From positions 1 to 33,248 of the forward strand of contig JABHAA010000025.1 in NCBI GenBank assembly GCA_018674495.1: a DNA stretch of 33,248 nt. The letters run 5' to 3'. The stretch's first letter is position 1, and each line of letters opens with the position of its first letter. The notes beneath the pieces are model-generated. The model made no database searches, was not told where the DNA came from, and was given only the letters and a program-made list of their open reading frames with translations. This document shows, piece by piece, positions 7,720 through 16,334 of the stretch. This stretch comes from Rhodospirillaceae bacterium. GTDB taxonomy: Bacteria; Pseudomonadota; Alphaproteobacteria; Rhodospirillales; UBA2165. The translations under genes and the position numbers were made by a program.

Positions 7720-8649
7720 TCAATAGCCTGTGTCGCGGTCGACAAGTTGCTGCAGCGGCGCGCCGTCGTTCACGCGGCGCATGTTCTCGACAATCAGCGG
7801 CAACGAATCGGAAATATTGGGGCGCCTAGCCACATGCGGCATAATGGTTACCTGGGCATGATCCCAAAGCGGGCTTTCCGGCGGCAGGGGTTCCGGCGAG
7901 GTGACGTCCAAAGTGGCCGCCGCCAGATGCCCCGTATCCAGCGCCGCGATCAAATCGGCATCGATGACATGGGCGCCGCGCCCCAAATTGATGACGGCGG
8001 CGCCTTCCGGCATTTTGGCGAAGGCGGCGGCGTTCAGGATGCCCTCGGTGTCTGTCGTCAAAGGCAGCATGTTGACGGCAATCTCGGCGGCCGCCAGAAA
8101 ATCATCGAAACCACCCGGCCCATGAAAGACGTCAATGGGTGCATCGGGCTTCGGTGTCCGTGCCCAGGCGATGACGTTGAAGTTCATATACGTCAACAGA
8201 TCGGCCATGGGTTTCGACAAAAGCCCGTAGCCGAGAAATCCGACGGTGCGCTCGGCAGCGCGCTTGTGGGGCAGGCCTTTCCATTCGTGGCGCGCCTGCT
8301 GCGCTGCATAGGCGGGCAGGTTACGGTGATGGCGCAGCACATGGGTGACGGCATATTCGGTCAGCGAAGAATCGCCGGTCATCGGCTCGGCTTTGACCAG
8401 CGGCGCGCCCGGGAGATTGGGATTGGCGAGCAGACCCTCGACCCCGGCATAAAGCGACACCATCAATTTGAGGTTGGGCAGTGCCGGCAGTTCGGCCAGA
8501 TCAATGCGCCCGATCATGATATATTCAATATCATCGGGGTTGCCCACGTCGGGCCAGATGCGCACTTCCAAGCCATCGACGGCGTCTTGCAGCGCCGCCT
8601 GCCAGCCTTCGTTGGTGCCGCGGAACGGGTTGAGCAACAGCATGGTCAA
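7720..8649 (-). CDS. 2-hydroxyacid dehydrogenase, GhrA-like glyoxylate/hydroxypyruvate reductase
   Basis: A 309-residue D-isomer-specific 2-hydroxyacid dehydrogenase that should reduce glyoxylate or hydroxypyruvate with NAD(P)H. The N-terminal part matches the GhrA subgroup (LPNLKLMVSLYAGVEGLL). The Rossmann motif VGFLGYGLLSKPMADLL (about 136-152) has Ser in place of the third glycine of GxGxxG. The catalytic Arg is in INLGRGAHV, the Glu in DVTSPEPLP and the His in IMPHVARRP. Its nearness to glcDEF fits a glycolate/glyoxylate metabolic neighbourhood, but it is not in the same operon. The substrate is inferred from subfamily resemblance. Confidence 0.85.
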   Translation of the reverse strand: MTMLLLNPFRGTNEGWQAALQDAVDGLEVRIWPDVGNPDDIEYIMIGRIDLAELPALPNLKLMVSLYAGVEGLLANPNLPGAPLVKAEPMTGDSSLTEYAVTHVLRHHRNLPAYAAQQARHEWKGLPHKRAAERTVGFLGYGLLSKPMADLLTYMNFNVIAWARTPKPDAPIDVFHGPGGFDDFLAAAEIAVNMLPLTTDTEGILNAAAFAKMPEGAAVINLGRGAHVIDADLIAALDTGHLAAATLDVTSPEPLPPESPLWDHAQVTIMPHVARRPNISDSLPLIVENMRRVNDGAPLQQLVDRDTGY

Positions 8650-8827
8650 GGGATCGCCCTCCTCAGAAGTTCGGGAACAAACTTGGCTTGAGTGTTAGGG
8701 CCTCGAATGTTCGAAATCAAGCACGCGGGCTTGCCGCAAGGGCCGAGGCAGCGCATCATAGCACCCGCATCACGAATTTGATCCGCCCGCATGAGTCAAT
8801 GGGTGGGCTGGTATGGGGAGAAATTTT

Positions 8828-10546
8828 ATGGACGACACGCGCGCAGAAACCACCTCGGTCGCCGAGGCTTATTTGAAGGCCCTCAGCGACACCGGGGTCC
8901 GCTACGTATTCGCCAATGGCGGCACCGATTTTGCGCCGGTCATCGAAGGCCTCGCCAAATCCGGCGAGATGGGCCGCGAAGTGCCTGAATTCATGATCGT
9001 CCCCCACGAAAATGTCGCCGTCCATATGGCTGCGGGATATTGGGAAACCTGCGGCGAGATGGCCGCCGTCATGGTACATGTGACGGTCGGCACCGCCAAT
9101 GCGGCTTGCGGCATCATGAATGCGTCGCGCGAAAACGTGCCCATGCTGTTGGCCGCCGGGCGCACGCCGATCACCGAGACCGGCAACCCCGCGTCGCGCA
9201 ACGGCGTTATCCATTGGGGCCAGGAGAGCTTTGATCAAGGCGGTATGCTGCGCGAATATGTGAAGTGGGATTATGAATTGCGCCATGGCCAGCCAGTCGG
9301 TGACATCGTCGGACGCGCCGTCGATATCGCCATGAGCGATCCCAAAGGCCCTGTGTATCTGACCCTGCCGCGCGAAGTTCTGGCCGGCGAAGCGGTCCAT
9401 GCCGGTGCCGGCACCCGCGGTCGGGCTGCCGGCAATCTGCCGACGGCGCCATCCGCCGATGCCATCGAAAAGACCGCCGACATGATCGCCGCCGGCGAGC
9501 GGGTGCTGATTGCGGCCGGCACCACGGGCCGGGATTCGGCCGCCGCCTTCGGTGCACTCGCCCAGCTTGCCGAAGACCACGCCATCGCCGTCTGCCAACT
9601 TACCGCCCTCAACCTGCCCACCAGCCACCCGATGAATATGGGCATGCCGACCAAGGCATTGCTGGAATGGGCTGACGTAATCATCGTCATGGATGCCCAG
9701 GTGCCGTGGATGCCGGCGGCCATGTCACCCACTTCCGATACCAAGATTATCCATATGGCCGTTGATCCCATGTATTCCCGCTATCCCACGCGGGGCTGGC
9801 CCATGGACCTGGCCGTCGCCGGATCAAGCGCCGCCGCCCTGCCATTGTTGAACGACGCCCTGGGCACCAAGCTGAAATCCAAATCCAAGATCATCGATAA
9901 GCGCCGCGCCGAGATCAAGAAATTGCGCGATGCCATGGTCGAGCGCCAAGCGGCGCGCATCGAAGAAGTGCGCTCCATGTTCCCGATCCATCCGGTTTGG
10001 GCCGCCCAGTGCATCAACGAGGTCAAGGACGCGGACACCATTGTGGTCAATGAAATCGGCGTGCCGATGCCCTATTTGGAGTTTGAGCAATCGGGCCGCC
10101 TGCTCGGCAATTCCGGTGCCGGCGGCCTCGGCCGCTCCCTCGGCGCGGCGCTTGGCGCCAAGCTGGCGGCGCCGGACAGCCAGGTTATCGCGACCATGGG
10201 CGACGGCTCTTATATGTTCGGTGTGCCGATTGCCGCCCATTATGTATCGCGCGCCCATAATCTGCCGGTGCTCAATATGATCAGCAACAATTCCCAATGG
10301 CATGCGGTGCGGGCCTCGACCTTGGCGGTCTATCCCGATGGCCACGCATCCAGGGCCAACGCCATGCCGATCACCGAACTGACGCCGTCGCCCGATTATG
10401 AAAAGGGCATCGAGACCGTCGGCGGTTACGGCGAAAAGGTGGAGGACCCGGAGAAGCTGATCCCGGCGTTGGAGCGCGGCTTGAAGCGCGTCGCCGACGG
10501 CGATCCGGCATTGCTGAACGTAATCACCCAGACGGCCCGGGGGTAG
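8828..10546 (+). CDS. Thiamine diphosphate-dependent enzyme, acetolactate-synthase-like
   Basis: A 572-residue ThDP enzyme of the POX/ALS superfamily with three domains: an N-terminal pyrimidine-binding domain, a central domain (about 195-345) and a C-terminal diphosphate-binding domain. The catalytic glutamate is present as E61 in VPHENVAVHMAAGYW. The diphosphate/metal motif GDG-x26-NN lies at about 458-488 (MGDGSYMFG to MISNN). I chose ATG 8828 because GGGGAG sits 7 bases upstream; an in-frame ATG at 8813 lacks a site. The retained glutamate argues against glyoxylate carboligase, which lacks it. The substrate is unknown: acetolactate synthase, benzoylformate decarboxylase-like and other 2-keto acid decarboxylase roles are possible. 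Its stop abuts the convergent amidohydrolase stop. Confidence 0.85.
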   Translation: MDDTRAETTSVAEAYLKALSDTGVRYVFANGGTDFAPVIEGLAKSGEMGREVPEFMIVPHENVAVHMAAGYWETCGEMAAVMVHVTVGTANAACGIMNASRENVPMLLAAGRTPITETGNPASRNGVIHWGQESFDQGGMLREYVKWDYELRHGQPVGDIVGRAVDIAMSDPKGPVYLTLPREVLAGEAVHAGAGTRGRAAGNLPTAPSADAIEKTADMIAAGERVLIAAGTTGRDSAAAFGALAQLAEDHAIAVCQLTALNLPTSHPMNMGMPTKALLEWADVIIVMDAQVPWMPAAMSPTSDTKIIHMAVDPMYSRYPTRGWPMDLAVAGSSAAALPLLNDALGTKLKSKSKIIDKRRAEIKKLRDAMVERQAARIEEVRSMFPIHPVWAAQCINEVKDADTIVVNEIGVPMPYLEFEQSGRLLGNSGAGGLGRSLGAALGAKLAAPDSQVIATMGDGSYMFGVPIAAHYVSRAHNLPVLNMISNNSQWHAVRASTLAVYPDGHASRANAMPITELTPSPDYEKGIETVGGYGEKVEDPEKLIPALERGLKRVADGDPALLNVITQTARG

Positions 10547-11974
10547 TTACCCGGCGCCCAGTTTGGCCACTTCGGCCTCGATGACCGTGCCCTTGAAGAA
10601 ATCGGGATTGCCGGTGGTGAAGAACGAGGCCGGGTTTTCGAACATGAAGGCGCGGAAATCGTCTTCGTTCATGATGCCATCCTCGACCAATTTGTAGGCA
10701 TCGGGCACGCAGTCGTTCATATCCATCACATCCCAGTGGCCGATGTCAGAGCCGAACATTGCCTTGAGTTTGGCGCCCTTGTGGTTGAGGCGGGTATCGA
10801 AGGCCACACCGTTCATGCGGTCGTCGGCCTCGCAGCCGAAATAGAACGGCTCCACGAACAGCCCGGCGATTTCCCCTTCGCTTTCGATTTGAAGCGCCTT
10901 GAAATCATCCATCTCGAACGCCTCGGCGAGAACGCCGCCCATGCCGGGGCGCTTGGACTGGCCTGCGACCGCTTCGGGGGTGATGATGCCGCCGCCATAT
11001 TGGCGCGCCATTTCGGCCATCAGCTCCAGATCCAACTGGCCGGGGTCCAGATTGGCGTGCAAGACATCGATATTGCGTTTTTCCCAATGCTCGAAAATAT
11101 CGTTGTAAAGCTGTGCCGCCCAGCCGACGCCGCCCTCCAGAAAAGCAAAATTGAGGCCCGGAAAACGCCGCGTGACCCCATCCATGAACAGGCAACGGGC
11201 AAAATAATCGCCGCTTTCGGCAAAGCAGCCCAAGTGATTAAAGACATAATTGGTGGGCGACGCGCGCCGTCCCATGCCGCCCCGGTCCCCAGTATGGCAG
11301 GCAACGGCGACGCCCAGGTCCAGGCATTTCTGCCAGACCGGGTCATAATCGTGCAGCGCGTCCAAGGCGACGGGGTAGATTTTTTCCATGCGGTCCGCTA
11401 ATTCCGGCGCTTCCGAAGCCAATTCGGGGGGCGCGATGCGTACTTCGGTGCCAAAGGTGGCCGCTTTCAGGCCCAATTCGCCAACCGCGAAATCCAACTC
11501 GGCGATGGCTTCTTCGGGCGAATACATCGGAATGCCGGCGGACGGGGTGAGCCGCTCGCCCACTTCGGCGAAGATATCGGCGAGCATAGTGTTGAGGGCC
11601 CGGTGCCCCACCTGGCGTATCTCGTCGTTGCGCACATGCATCAGGCGCAATAGCTCGGTCGAATACATTACCCCGTAATCGATGCCGGCGGCCTCCAAGC
11701 GCTCTGCATAGAGCTTCGGCAACATAGCGGTGGCCCGGTCCAGGCTGTGCGGCCCGGACGGCATGCCCCAAAAGGCGCCGCGCACTTTGTTGAAGCCGGG
11801 GCGGCGCACAGCATCGTTATAGCGCGCCGCCACGTCGGGTCCGGCCACCTGTTTGACGTAATCGAGGATAGTTGCCGGCGCCTCGACCAGATGGCCATCG
11901 CCGTCGATGACCGGATGGCCGATAGATATTCGAATTTCCGCCGCCCGCGTGGGCGCGCCGATTTTGGCGTCCAT
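10547..11974 (-). CDS. Amidohydrolase family protein, ACMSD-type
   Basis: A 475-residue TIM-barrel metal-dependent hydrolase/decarboxylase of the amidohydrolase-2 group. Visible elements are the N-terminal metal motif IDGDGHLVE (D26, H28; the first His of the usual HxH is Asp here), the barrel histidine in VACHTGDRGG, NFAFLEGGVGWA, and the C-terminal catalytic aspartate in MFGSDIGHWDV. Members act on aromatic ring-cleavage products or hydroxybenzoates; the substrate is not deducible here. GGAGG precedes the ATG at 11974 by 5 bases. It is divergent from the sulfotransferase gene and convergent, with zero spacing, to the ThDP enzyme. Confidence 0.85.
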   Translation of the reverse strand: MDAKIGAPTRAAEIRISIGHPVIDGDGHLVEAPATILDYVKQVAGPDVAARYNDAVRRPGFNKVRGAFWGMPSGPHSLDRATAMLPKLYAERLEAAGIDYGVMYSTELLRLMHVRNDEIRQVGHRALNTMLADIFAEVGERLTPSAGIPMYSPEEAIAELDFAVGELGLKAATFGTEVRIAPPELASEAPELADRMEKIYPVALDALHDYDPVWQKCLDLGVAVACHTGDRGGMGRRASPTNYVFNHLGCFAESGDYFARCLFMDGVTRRFPGLNFAFLEGGVGWAAQLYNDIFEHWEKRNIDVLHANLDPGQLDLELMAEMARQYGGGIITPEAVAGQSKRPGMGGVLAEAFEMDDFKALQIESEGEIAGLFVEPFYFGCEADDRMNGVAFDTRLNHKGAKLKAMFGSDIGHWDVMDMNDCVPDAYKLVEDGIMNEDDFRAFMFENPASFFTTGNPDFFKGTVIEAEVAKLGAG

Positions 11975-12118
11975 GATTTCCTCCCAATTGGTTGCCGGCC
12001 AGTATAGCCCGGCTGCAAGTCTGCGCCGAGTTCAATTTTTGCAGTTGAACGCGGCCCCAAGTTCCCGCAATATTTGTCCAAAAAAATAATTAGGCGAATA
12101 TTCAGGGAGACGGCTTCG

Positions 12119-13027
12119 ATGGACAGTGAGATCAAATGGCCGCAAAAGTCGCGGGAGATTCTGAACTGGGCGATGGATTCCACCTATTGGAATGACTTCG
12201 CCTTTCGCGACGACGACATCATCATCGGCACCTGGCAAAAGGCCGGCACCACCTGGGTGCAGCAGATCGTCGCCCAATTCATATTCGAGGGCGAGACCGA
12301 GGGCCTGCCCATCGGCGACATGTCGCCCTGGCTGGATTTCCGCCTGCCGCCCTTGCCGGAAAAACTGCCCGCCGTCGAGGCCCAGGAGCACCGGCGTTTC
12401 CTGAAGACCCACTTGCCCCTGGATGCCATGGTGTTCGAGCCCACGGTCAAATACATCTATATCGCCCGGGATGGCCGCGACTGCGCCTGGAGCCAGTATA
12501 ATCACCATTTCGCCCTTAACGACCTAGCCTATGACAGCCTCAATGCGCTGCCCGAAGCTGGCCCCTATTTGCCGCGTCCGCGCACCACCGACACACGGGA
12601 ATATTACCTTGACTGGTTCAACGGCGATGGCGCCCCGTTCTGGCCGTTCTGGGAAAACATCCGCACCTGGTGGGAAGCGCGCGATCTGCCCAACGTCTAT
12701 TTCCTGCATTTCCAGAACCTGGTGGACGACATGGAAGGTACCATGCGCAAGATCGGTGAATTTCTGGAAATCCCGATTGCCGAAGGCAAATGGGAGCAGA
12801 TGGTCCACCAATGCACCTTTGATTACATGAAAAATAACGCCACCCTGAGCACGCCCTTGGGCGGCATCCTGTTCGAGGGCGGCGCCAAGTCGTTCGTCAA
12901 TAAGGGCACCAACGACCGCTGGCGGGACACACTGACCGCCGACGACATCGCCGCCTACGAAGCGCGCGCCATCGCAGAGGTCGGCGAAGAATGCGCCCAC
13001 TGGCTGGAGACCGGAAAATTTCTGTAG
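12119..13027 (+). CDS. Cytosolic-type sulfotransferase
   Basis: A 302-residue PAPS-dependent sulfotransferase (sulfotransferase_1 family) that moves sulfate from PAPS to an alcohol or amine. The 5'-phosphosulfate loop is TWQKAGTTWVQQ (about 39-50). The catalytic region FLKTHLPL follows at about 94-101. The 3'-phosphate motif is ARDGRDCAWSQYN (R117, S125). The C-terminal PAPS-binding element is NKGTNDRWRDTLT. There is no signal peptide or membrane segment. ATG 12119 has GGGAGA 8 bases upstream and is preferred over ATG 12074. The acceptor is unknown. The gene is divergent from the amidohydrolase. Confidence 0.88.
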   Translation: MDSEIKWPQKSREILNWAMDSTYWNDFAFRDDDIIIGTWQKAGTTWVQQIVAQFIFEGETEGLPIGDMSPWLDFRLPPLPEKLPAVEAQEHRRFLKTHLPLDAMVFEPTVKYIYIARDGRDCAWSQYNHHFALNDLAYDSLNALPEAGPYLPRPRTTDTREYYLDWFNGDGAPFWPFWENIRTWWEARDLPNVYFLHFQNLVDDMEGTMRKIGEFLEIPIAEGKWEQMVHQCTFDYMKNNATLSTPLGGILFEGGAKSFVNKGTNDRWRDTLTADDIAAYEARAIAEVGEECAHWLETGKFL

Positions 13028-13061
13028 ATACCTGCTGTTTGGGCGGAAAATCCTCGATAAA

Positions 13062-13112
13062 TTATGATTAAATAATAATCAAAATTTATTTTTGATTATT
13101 ATTTAATCATAA
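13062..13112. repeat. Perfect 23-bp AT-rich inverted repeat
   Basis: The arms 13062-13084 and 13090-13112 are perfectly complementary over 23 bases around a 5-base centre (tttat). The arms are almost pure A/T, with one G-C pair near each end of the stem. It lies 34 bases past the sulfotransferase stop and about 130-180 bases before the predicted urtA transcription start. It could be a bidirectional terminator (A-run before, T-run after the loop) or a binding site for a dimeric regulator upstream of the sigma-54 promoter. Confidence 0.85.
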
Positions 13113-13165
13113 ATGAAGTAAATCCTCATCGGAAATTTTGCCGGCATTTTAGGCGATATTCCGTG

Positions 13166-13178
13166 CAACCTATTGATT
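13166..13178 (-). promoter_or_regulatory. IHF-like site upstream of urtA
   Basis: On the minus strand AATCAATAGGTTG fits the IHF core consensus WATCAA-N4-TTR at every position. It lies about 70 bases upstream of the predicted sigma-54 transcription start, where IHF bends DNA at many such promoters. A short consensus in AT-rich DNA can arise by chance. Confidence 0.45.
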
Positions 13179-13218
13179 TTATGTAATTATTTTTATCCAC
13201 ATACCATAACCACGAAAC

Positions 13219-13233
13219 TGGCACGCCCCTTGC
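13219..13233 (+). promoter_or_regulatory. Sigma-54 (-24/-12) promoter of urtA
   Basis: TGGCACGCCCCTTGC is an exact match to the RpoN core TGGCACG-N4-TTGC. Transcription should start near 13245, leaving a leader of about 34 bases before urtA. It implies control by an enhancer-binding protein, most likely NtrC under nitrogen limitation, as known for other urea transport operons. I do not see a clear NtrC dyad in the upstream 190 bases. Confidence 0.85.
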
Positions 13234-13278
13234 CATTAACAGGGGGCAGCGACAACAACCTTTTTCGTGGAGAATCTC

Positions 13279-14559
13279 ATGTTTACCAAATTTCGCATAC
13301 TCGCCGGGGCAAGCGTAATCGCACTAGGAACGATGATCGCGGGCACGGTCCAAGCCGCCGAAACCATCAAGGTCGGCATTCTGCATTCCCTTTCCGGCAC
13401 CATGGCCATCAGTGAAACCACACTGAAGGACACGATGCTTATGCTCATCGACGCCCAGAACAAGAAGGGCGGACTGTTGGGCAAAAAACTGGAAGCCGTG
13501 GTCGTCGATCCCGCTTCCAACTGGCCATTGTTCGCCGAAAAAATGCGCGAGCTTCTTTCGGTCCATAAAGTCGACGTGGTGTTCGGCAACTGGACATCGG
13601 TCAGCCGCAAATCCGTTTTGCCGGTGGTCGAGGAATTGAACGGGATGCTCTTCTACCCGGTTCAGTATGAAGGCGAGGAAAGCTCCCGCAACGTCTTCTA
13701 CACCGGCGCCGCGCCGAACCAGCAAGCCATCCCGGCTGTCAAATATCTGATGGGCGAAGACGGCGGCGAAGCCAAGCGCTGGGTTCTGCTGGGCACCGAT
13801 TATGTCTATCCCCGCACCACCAACAAGATCTTGCGCGCCTTCCTGCACGCCAAGGGCGTCAAGGATGCGGACATCATGGAAAACTATACGCCGTTCGGTC
13901 ATTCCGATTGGCAGACCATCGTCGCCTCTGTAAAAAAGTTCGCCTCGGCCGGCAAAAAGACCGCCGTGATATCCACCATCAACGGCGACGCCAACGTGCC
14001 GTTCTATAAAGAACTCGCCAACCAGGGCATCAAGGCCGAAGACATTCCGGTCGTCGCCTTCTCCGTCGGCGAGGAAGAGCTGGCCGGTCTCGACACCAAG
14101 CCTCTGGTCGGTCATCTGGCTGCCTGGAACTATTTCATGAGCGTCGAGACGCCGGAAAATGCCGCCTTTATCAAGCAATGGCACGCCTTCATCAAAGACA
14201 AGAAGCGGGTCACCAACGATCCCATGGAAGCCCACTATATCGGCTTCAACATGTGGGTGCAGGCCGCCAAGCAAGCCGGCTCGGTCAATGTCGATGCGGT
14301 CCGCCAGGCGATGTACGGCCAGAGGGTCAAGAACCTGACCGGCGGCGTGGCGGTGATGAACACCAACCATCACCTGTCCAAGCCGGTTCTGATCGGTGAA
14401 GTGCAGGCCGACGGCCAGTTCGAAACCGTCTGGAAGACCGATGGCGTGGTCAAGGGCGATGCCTGGAGCAATTTTATCCCGGAAAGCGCCAAGCTGACCG
14501 CCGACTGGACCTATCCTTGGGTCTGCGGCAACTGCAAAAAGCCGAAGTTCATGAACTAG
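13279..14559 (+). CDS. urtA: Urea ABC transporter substrate-binding protein UrtA
   Basis: A 426-residue periplasmic urea-binding protein. The signal peptide MFTKFRILAGASVIALGTM ends near VQA-AET (about residue 26). The mature start IKVGILHSLSGTMAISE and the segments DPASNWPLFAEKMREL, GMLFYPVQYEGEESS and WVLLGTDYVYPRTTN are characteristic of UrtA/FmdD-type binding proteins of the branched-chain amino acid family. ATG 13279 is preceded by GTGGAGA; a GTG at 13267 in frame is part of that ribosome site. First gene of urtABCDE, behind the sigma-54 promoter. Confidence 0.95.
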   Translation: MFTKFRILAGASVIALGTMIAGTVQAAETIKVGILHSLSGTMAISETTLKDTMLMLIDAQNKKGGLLGKKLEAVVVDPASNWPLFAEKMRELLSVHKVDVVFGNWTSVSRKSVLPVVEELNGMLFYPVQYEGEESSRNVFYTGAAPNQQAIPAVKYLMGEDGGEAKRWVLLGTDYVYPRTTNKILRAFLHAKGVKDADIMENYTPFGHSDWQTIVASVKKFASAGKKTAVISTINGDANVPFYKELANQGIKAEDIPVVAFSVGEEELAGLDTKPLVGHLAAWNYFMSVETPENAAFIKQWHAFIKDKKRVTNDPMEAHYIGFNMWVQAAKQAGSVNVDAVRQAMYGQRVKNLTGGVAVMNTNHHLSKPVLIGEVQADGQFETVWKTDGVVKGDAWSNFIPESAKLTADWTYPWVCGNCKKPKFMN

Positions 14560-14593
14560 GACTTGGCTAATAAGACTTGGCTAACCGTTAAAT

Positions 14594-14653
14594 ACCGTCG
14601 ATTATCGACGGTCCAAATGGCCCGCTGGCGCACCCCGAGTGTTCCGGCGGGCC
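14594..14653 (+). terminator. Two stem-loops between urtA and urtB
   Basis: ACCGTCGAT/ATCGACGGT (14594-14602 and 14604-14612) is a perfect 9-bp inverted repeat. A second stem pairs GGCCCGCTGG (14619-14628) with CCGGCGGGCC (14644-14653) with one G-U pair. Neither is followed by a U-run, so partial attenuation or protection of the urtA mRNA 3' end is more likely than full termination. That would keep the binding protein more abundant than the permeases. Confidence 0.5.
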
Positions 14654-14672
14654 AACACTTAAGACAAAATGC

Positions 14673-16331
14673 GTGGCAGCGTTGATCAAATTACAATCCA
14701 TATTTACACCGGGCTTGAAGTCCGCCTTGCTGGTCCTGGCGATTCTCTTGGGCGGCATCACGGCAGCAACCACCGGCGCCCAGGCGGGCGAGTTTGAAGA
14801 CGCCCTGGCGTCCCTCGCCAAAGCCAAGACCAAGGGCAAAATCGCCGCTATTAATGTGATTGCGGCAAGCGGCGATGAGCGCGCCGCCGACGCCTTGACC
14901 GCATTCCTCGGCGGCAATCTATATTTCCGTAAAGCCGACAAAAAAATCCTGGTCGCAGAAAAAAGCGGCGCCGTCTATGTGCTGACCGATCCTCTGACGT
15001 CCAAGGAAATCGGCCAGTCCAAGAAATCAAAAATCAAAAAAATTCGCGTCAACAACCGCCTCCGCAAGCTCCTGCGCGGCGTGCTCGGCGGGCTGACCTT
15101 GCTGGCCAAAGACCCGGACAAACGCCGGGCGGCGGCGGATGCGGTGTTCAAATCCCGCGCCCTTTCCGCCATTCCGGTGCTGGAGCAGGCCATCGAGCGC
15201 GAACAAGTGGCCGGTGTAAAAGAACGCTTGGTTATGGCACGCGCCGCAATTGCCCTCGACAAATCCAAAATTGAGGCCGAGCGATTGGCTGCCATCGCGA
15301 CCCTGGCCGCATTCGCCGTGCCCGAAGTCCGCTCGCTTCTGGGCAGTATCGCCAATTCCAAGGCGTCAGAAGCCGTGCGCGCCGCCGCCGCCAATGCGCT
15401 TGTCGATATCGAAAGCCGGCTGGCTTTCTGGAACGGCGTCGGCAATGTATTCCAGGGCATCAGCCTCGGCTCTGTATTGCTGCTGGCCGCCGTTGGCCTG
15501 GCGATCACCTTCGGCGTCATGGGCGTCATCAACATGGCGCATGGCGAATTGGTAATGATCGGCGCCTACACAACATTCATGGTCCAGGAAGTGTTCCGTA
15601 ATTATTTTCCCGAAGCCTTCGATTGGTCGATCCTGGTCGCCATTCCGGCGGCGTTCCTGGTGGCCGGCGCCTTCGGCATCGCCATCGAGCGCGGCGTCAT
15701 TCGCTATCTTTATGGGCGGCCCTTGGAAACCCTGCTGGCCACCTGGGGCCTGAGCCTGATTCTGCAGCAACTGATGCGCACCATATTCGGGCCCACCAAT
15801 CAGGAGGTCGGAAATCCGTCCTGGATGAGCGGCGCCGTCGAAGTGACCGGCGGGCTGGTGCTGACCTACAACCGCATGTGGATCATCGCCTTTTCGCTTA
15901 TGGTGCTGATCTCGCTGGTGATCGTATTGAAGAAAACCGCCTTCGGATTGCAGATGCGCGCCGTCACCCAGAACCGGGCAATGGCATCTTCCATGGGCAT
16001 CCGCACCGGGCTGATCGACGCGCTGACTTTCGGGCTTGGCTCCGGCATCGCCGGCATGGCGGGCGTCGCCATCTCACAGATCGACAATGTCAGCCCCAAT
16101 TTGGGCCAGAACTATATCATCGACAGCTTCATGGTGGTGGTCTTCGGCGGCGTTGGCAATCTTTGGGGCACCCTGGTCGGCGCCTTTTCTCTCGGCATCG
16201 TCAACAAGTTCATGGAGCCCTTTACCGGCACCGTGCTTGCAAAGATTTTCGTGCTGGTGGCGATCATCCTGTTTATCCAAAAGCGCCCGCGCGGGCTGTT
16301 CGCGCTCAAGGGCCGGGCCGTGGAGAACTAG
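14673..16331 (+). CDS. urtB: Urea ABC transporter permease UrtB
   Basis: A 552-residue inner-membrane permease. Residues 1-35 form a signal-like segment (LLVLAILLGGITAATTGAQA). A roughly 220-residue helical-repeat region follows (AAINVIAASGDERAADALTAF, AADAVFKSRALSAIPVLEQA), then a LivH-type permease from about residue 260 (GVMGVINMAHGELVMIGAY, GVGNLWGTLVGAFSLG). This long N-terminal extension is typical of UrtB. The start is uncertain: GTG 14673 gives the usual length, an ATG at 14669 is out of frame, and no strong Shine-Dalgarno is present. Confidence 0.93.
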   Translation: MAALIKLQSIFTPGLKSALLVLAILLGGITAATTGAQAGEFEDALASLAKAKTKGKIAAINVIAASGDERAADALTAFLGGNLYFRKADKKILVAEKSGAVYVLTDPLTSKEIGQSKKSKIKKIRVNNRLRKLLRGVLGGLTLLAKDPDKRRAAADAVFKSRALSAIPVLEQAIEREQVAGVKERLVMARAAIALDKSKIEAERLAAIATLAAFAVPEVRSLLGSIANSKASEAVRAAAANALVDIESRLAFWNGVGNVFQGISLGSVLLLAAVGLAITFGVMGVINMAHGELVMIGAYTTFMVQEVFRNYFPEAFDWSILVAIPAAFLVAGAFGIAIERGVIRYLYGRPLETLLATWGLSLILQQLMRTIFGPTNQEVGNPSWMSGAVEVTGGLVLTYNRMWIIAFSLMVLISLVIVLKKTAFGLQMRAVTQNRAMASSMGIRTGLIDALTFGLGSGIAGMAGVAISQIDNVSPNLGQNYIIDSFMVVVFGGVGNLWGTLVGAFSLGIVNKFMEPFTGTVLAKIFVLVAIILFIQKRPRGLFALKGRAVEN

Positions 16332-16334
16332 ATC

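Noticed and set aside
8719..8734. Sigma-54-like sequence before the ThDP enzyme gene
   Set aside because: It has AGCACG instead of TGGCACG and a spacer one base too long.
8828..10546. Glyoxylate carboligase (Gcl), suggested by the glycolate genes nearby
   Set aside because: Gcl lacks the catalytic glutamate, which is present here as E61, and the sequence does not show the Gcl-specific context (hyi, glxR).
14562..14583. Short direct repeat (gacttggctaa twice) just after urtA
   Set aside because: An 11-base tandem duplication in an intergenic region, probably replication slippage; no function visible.
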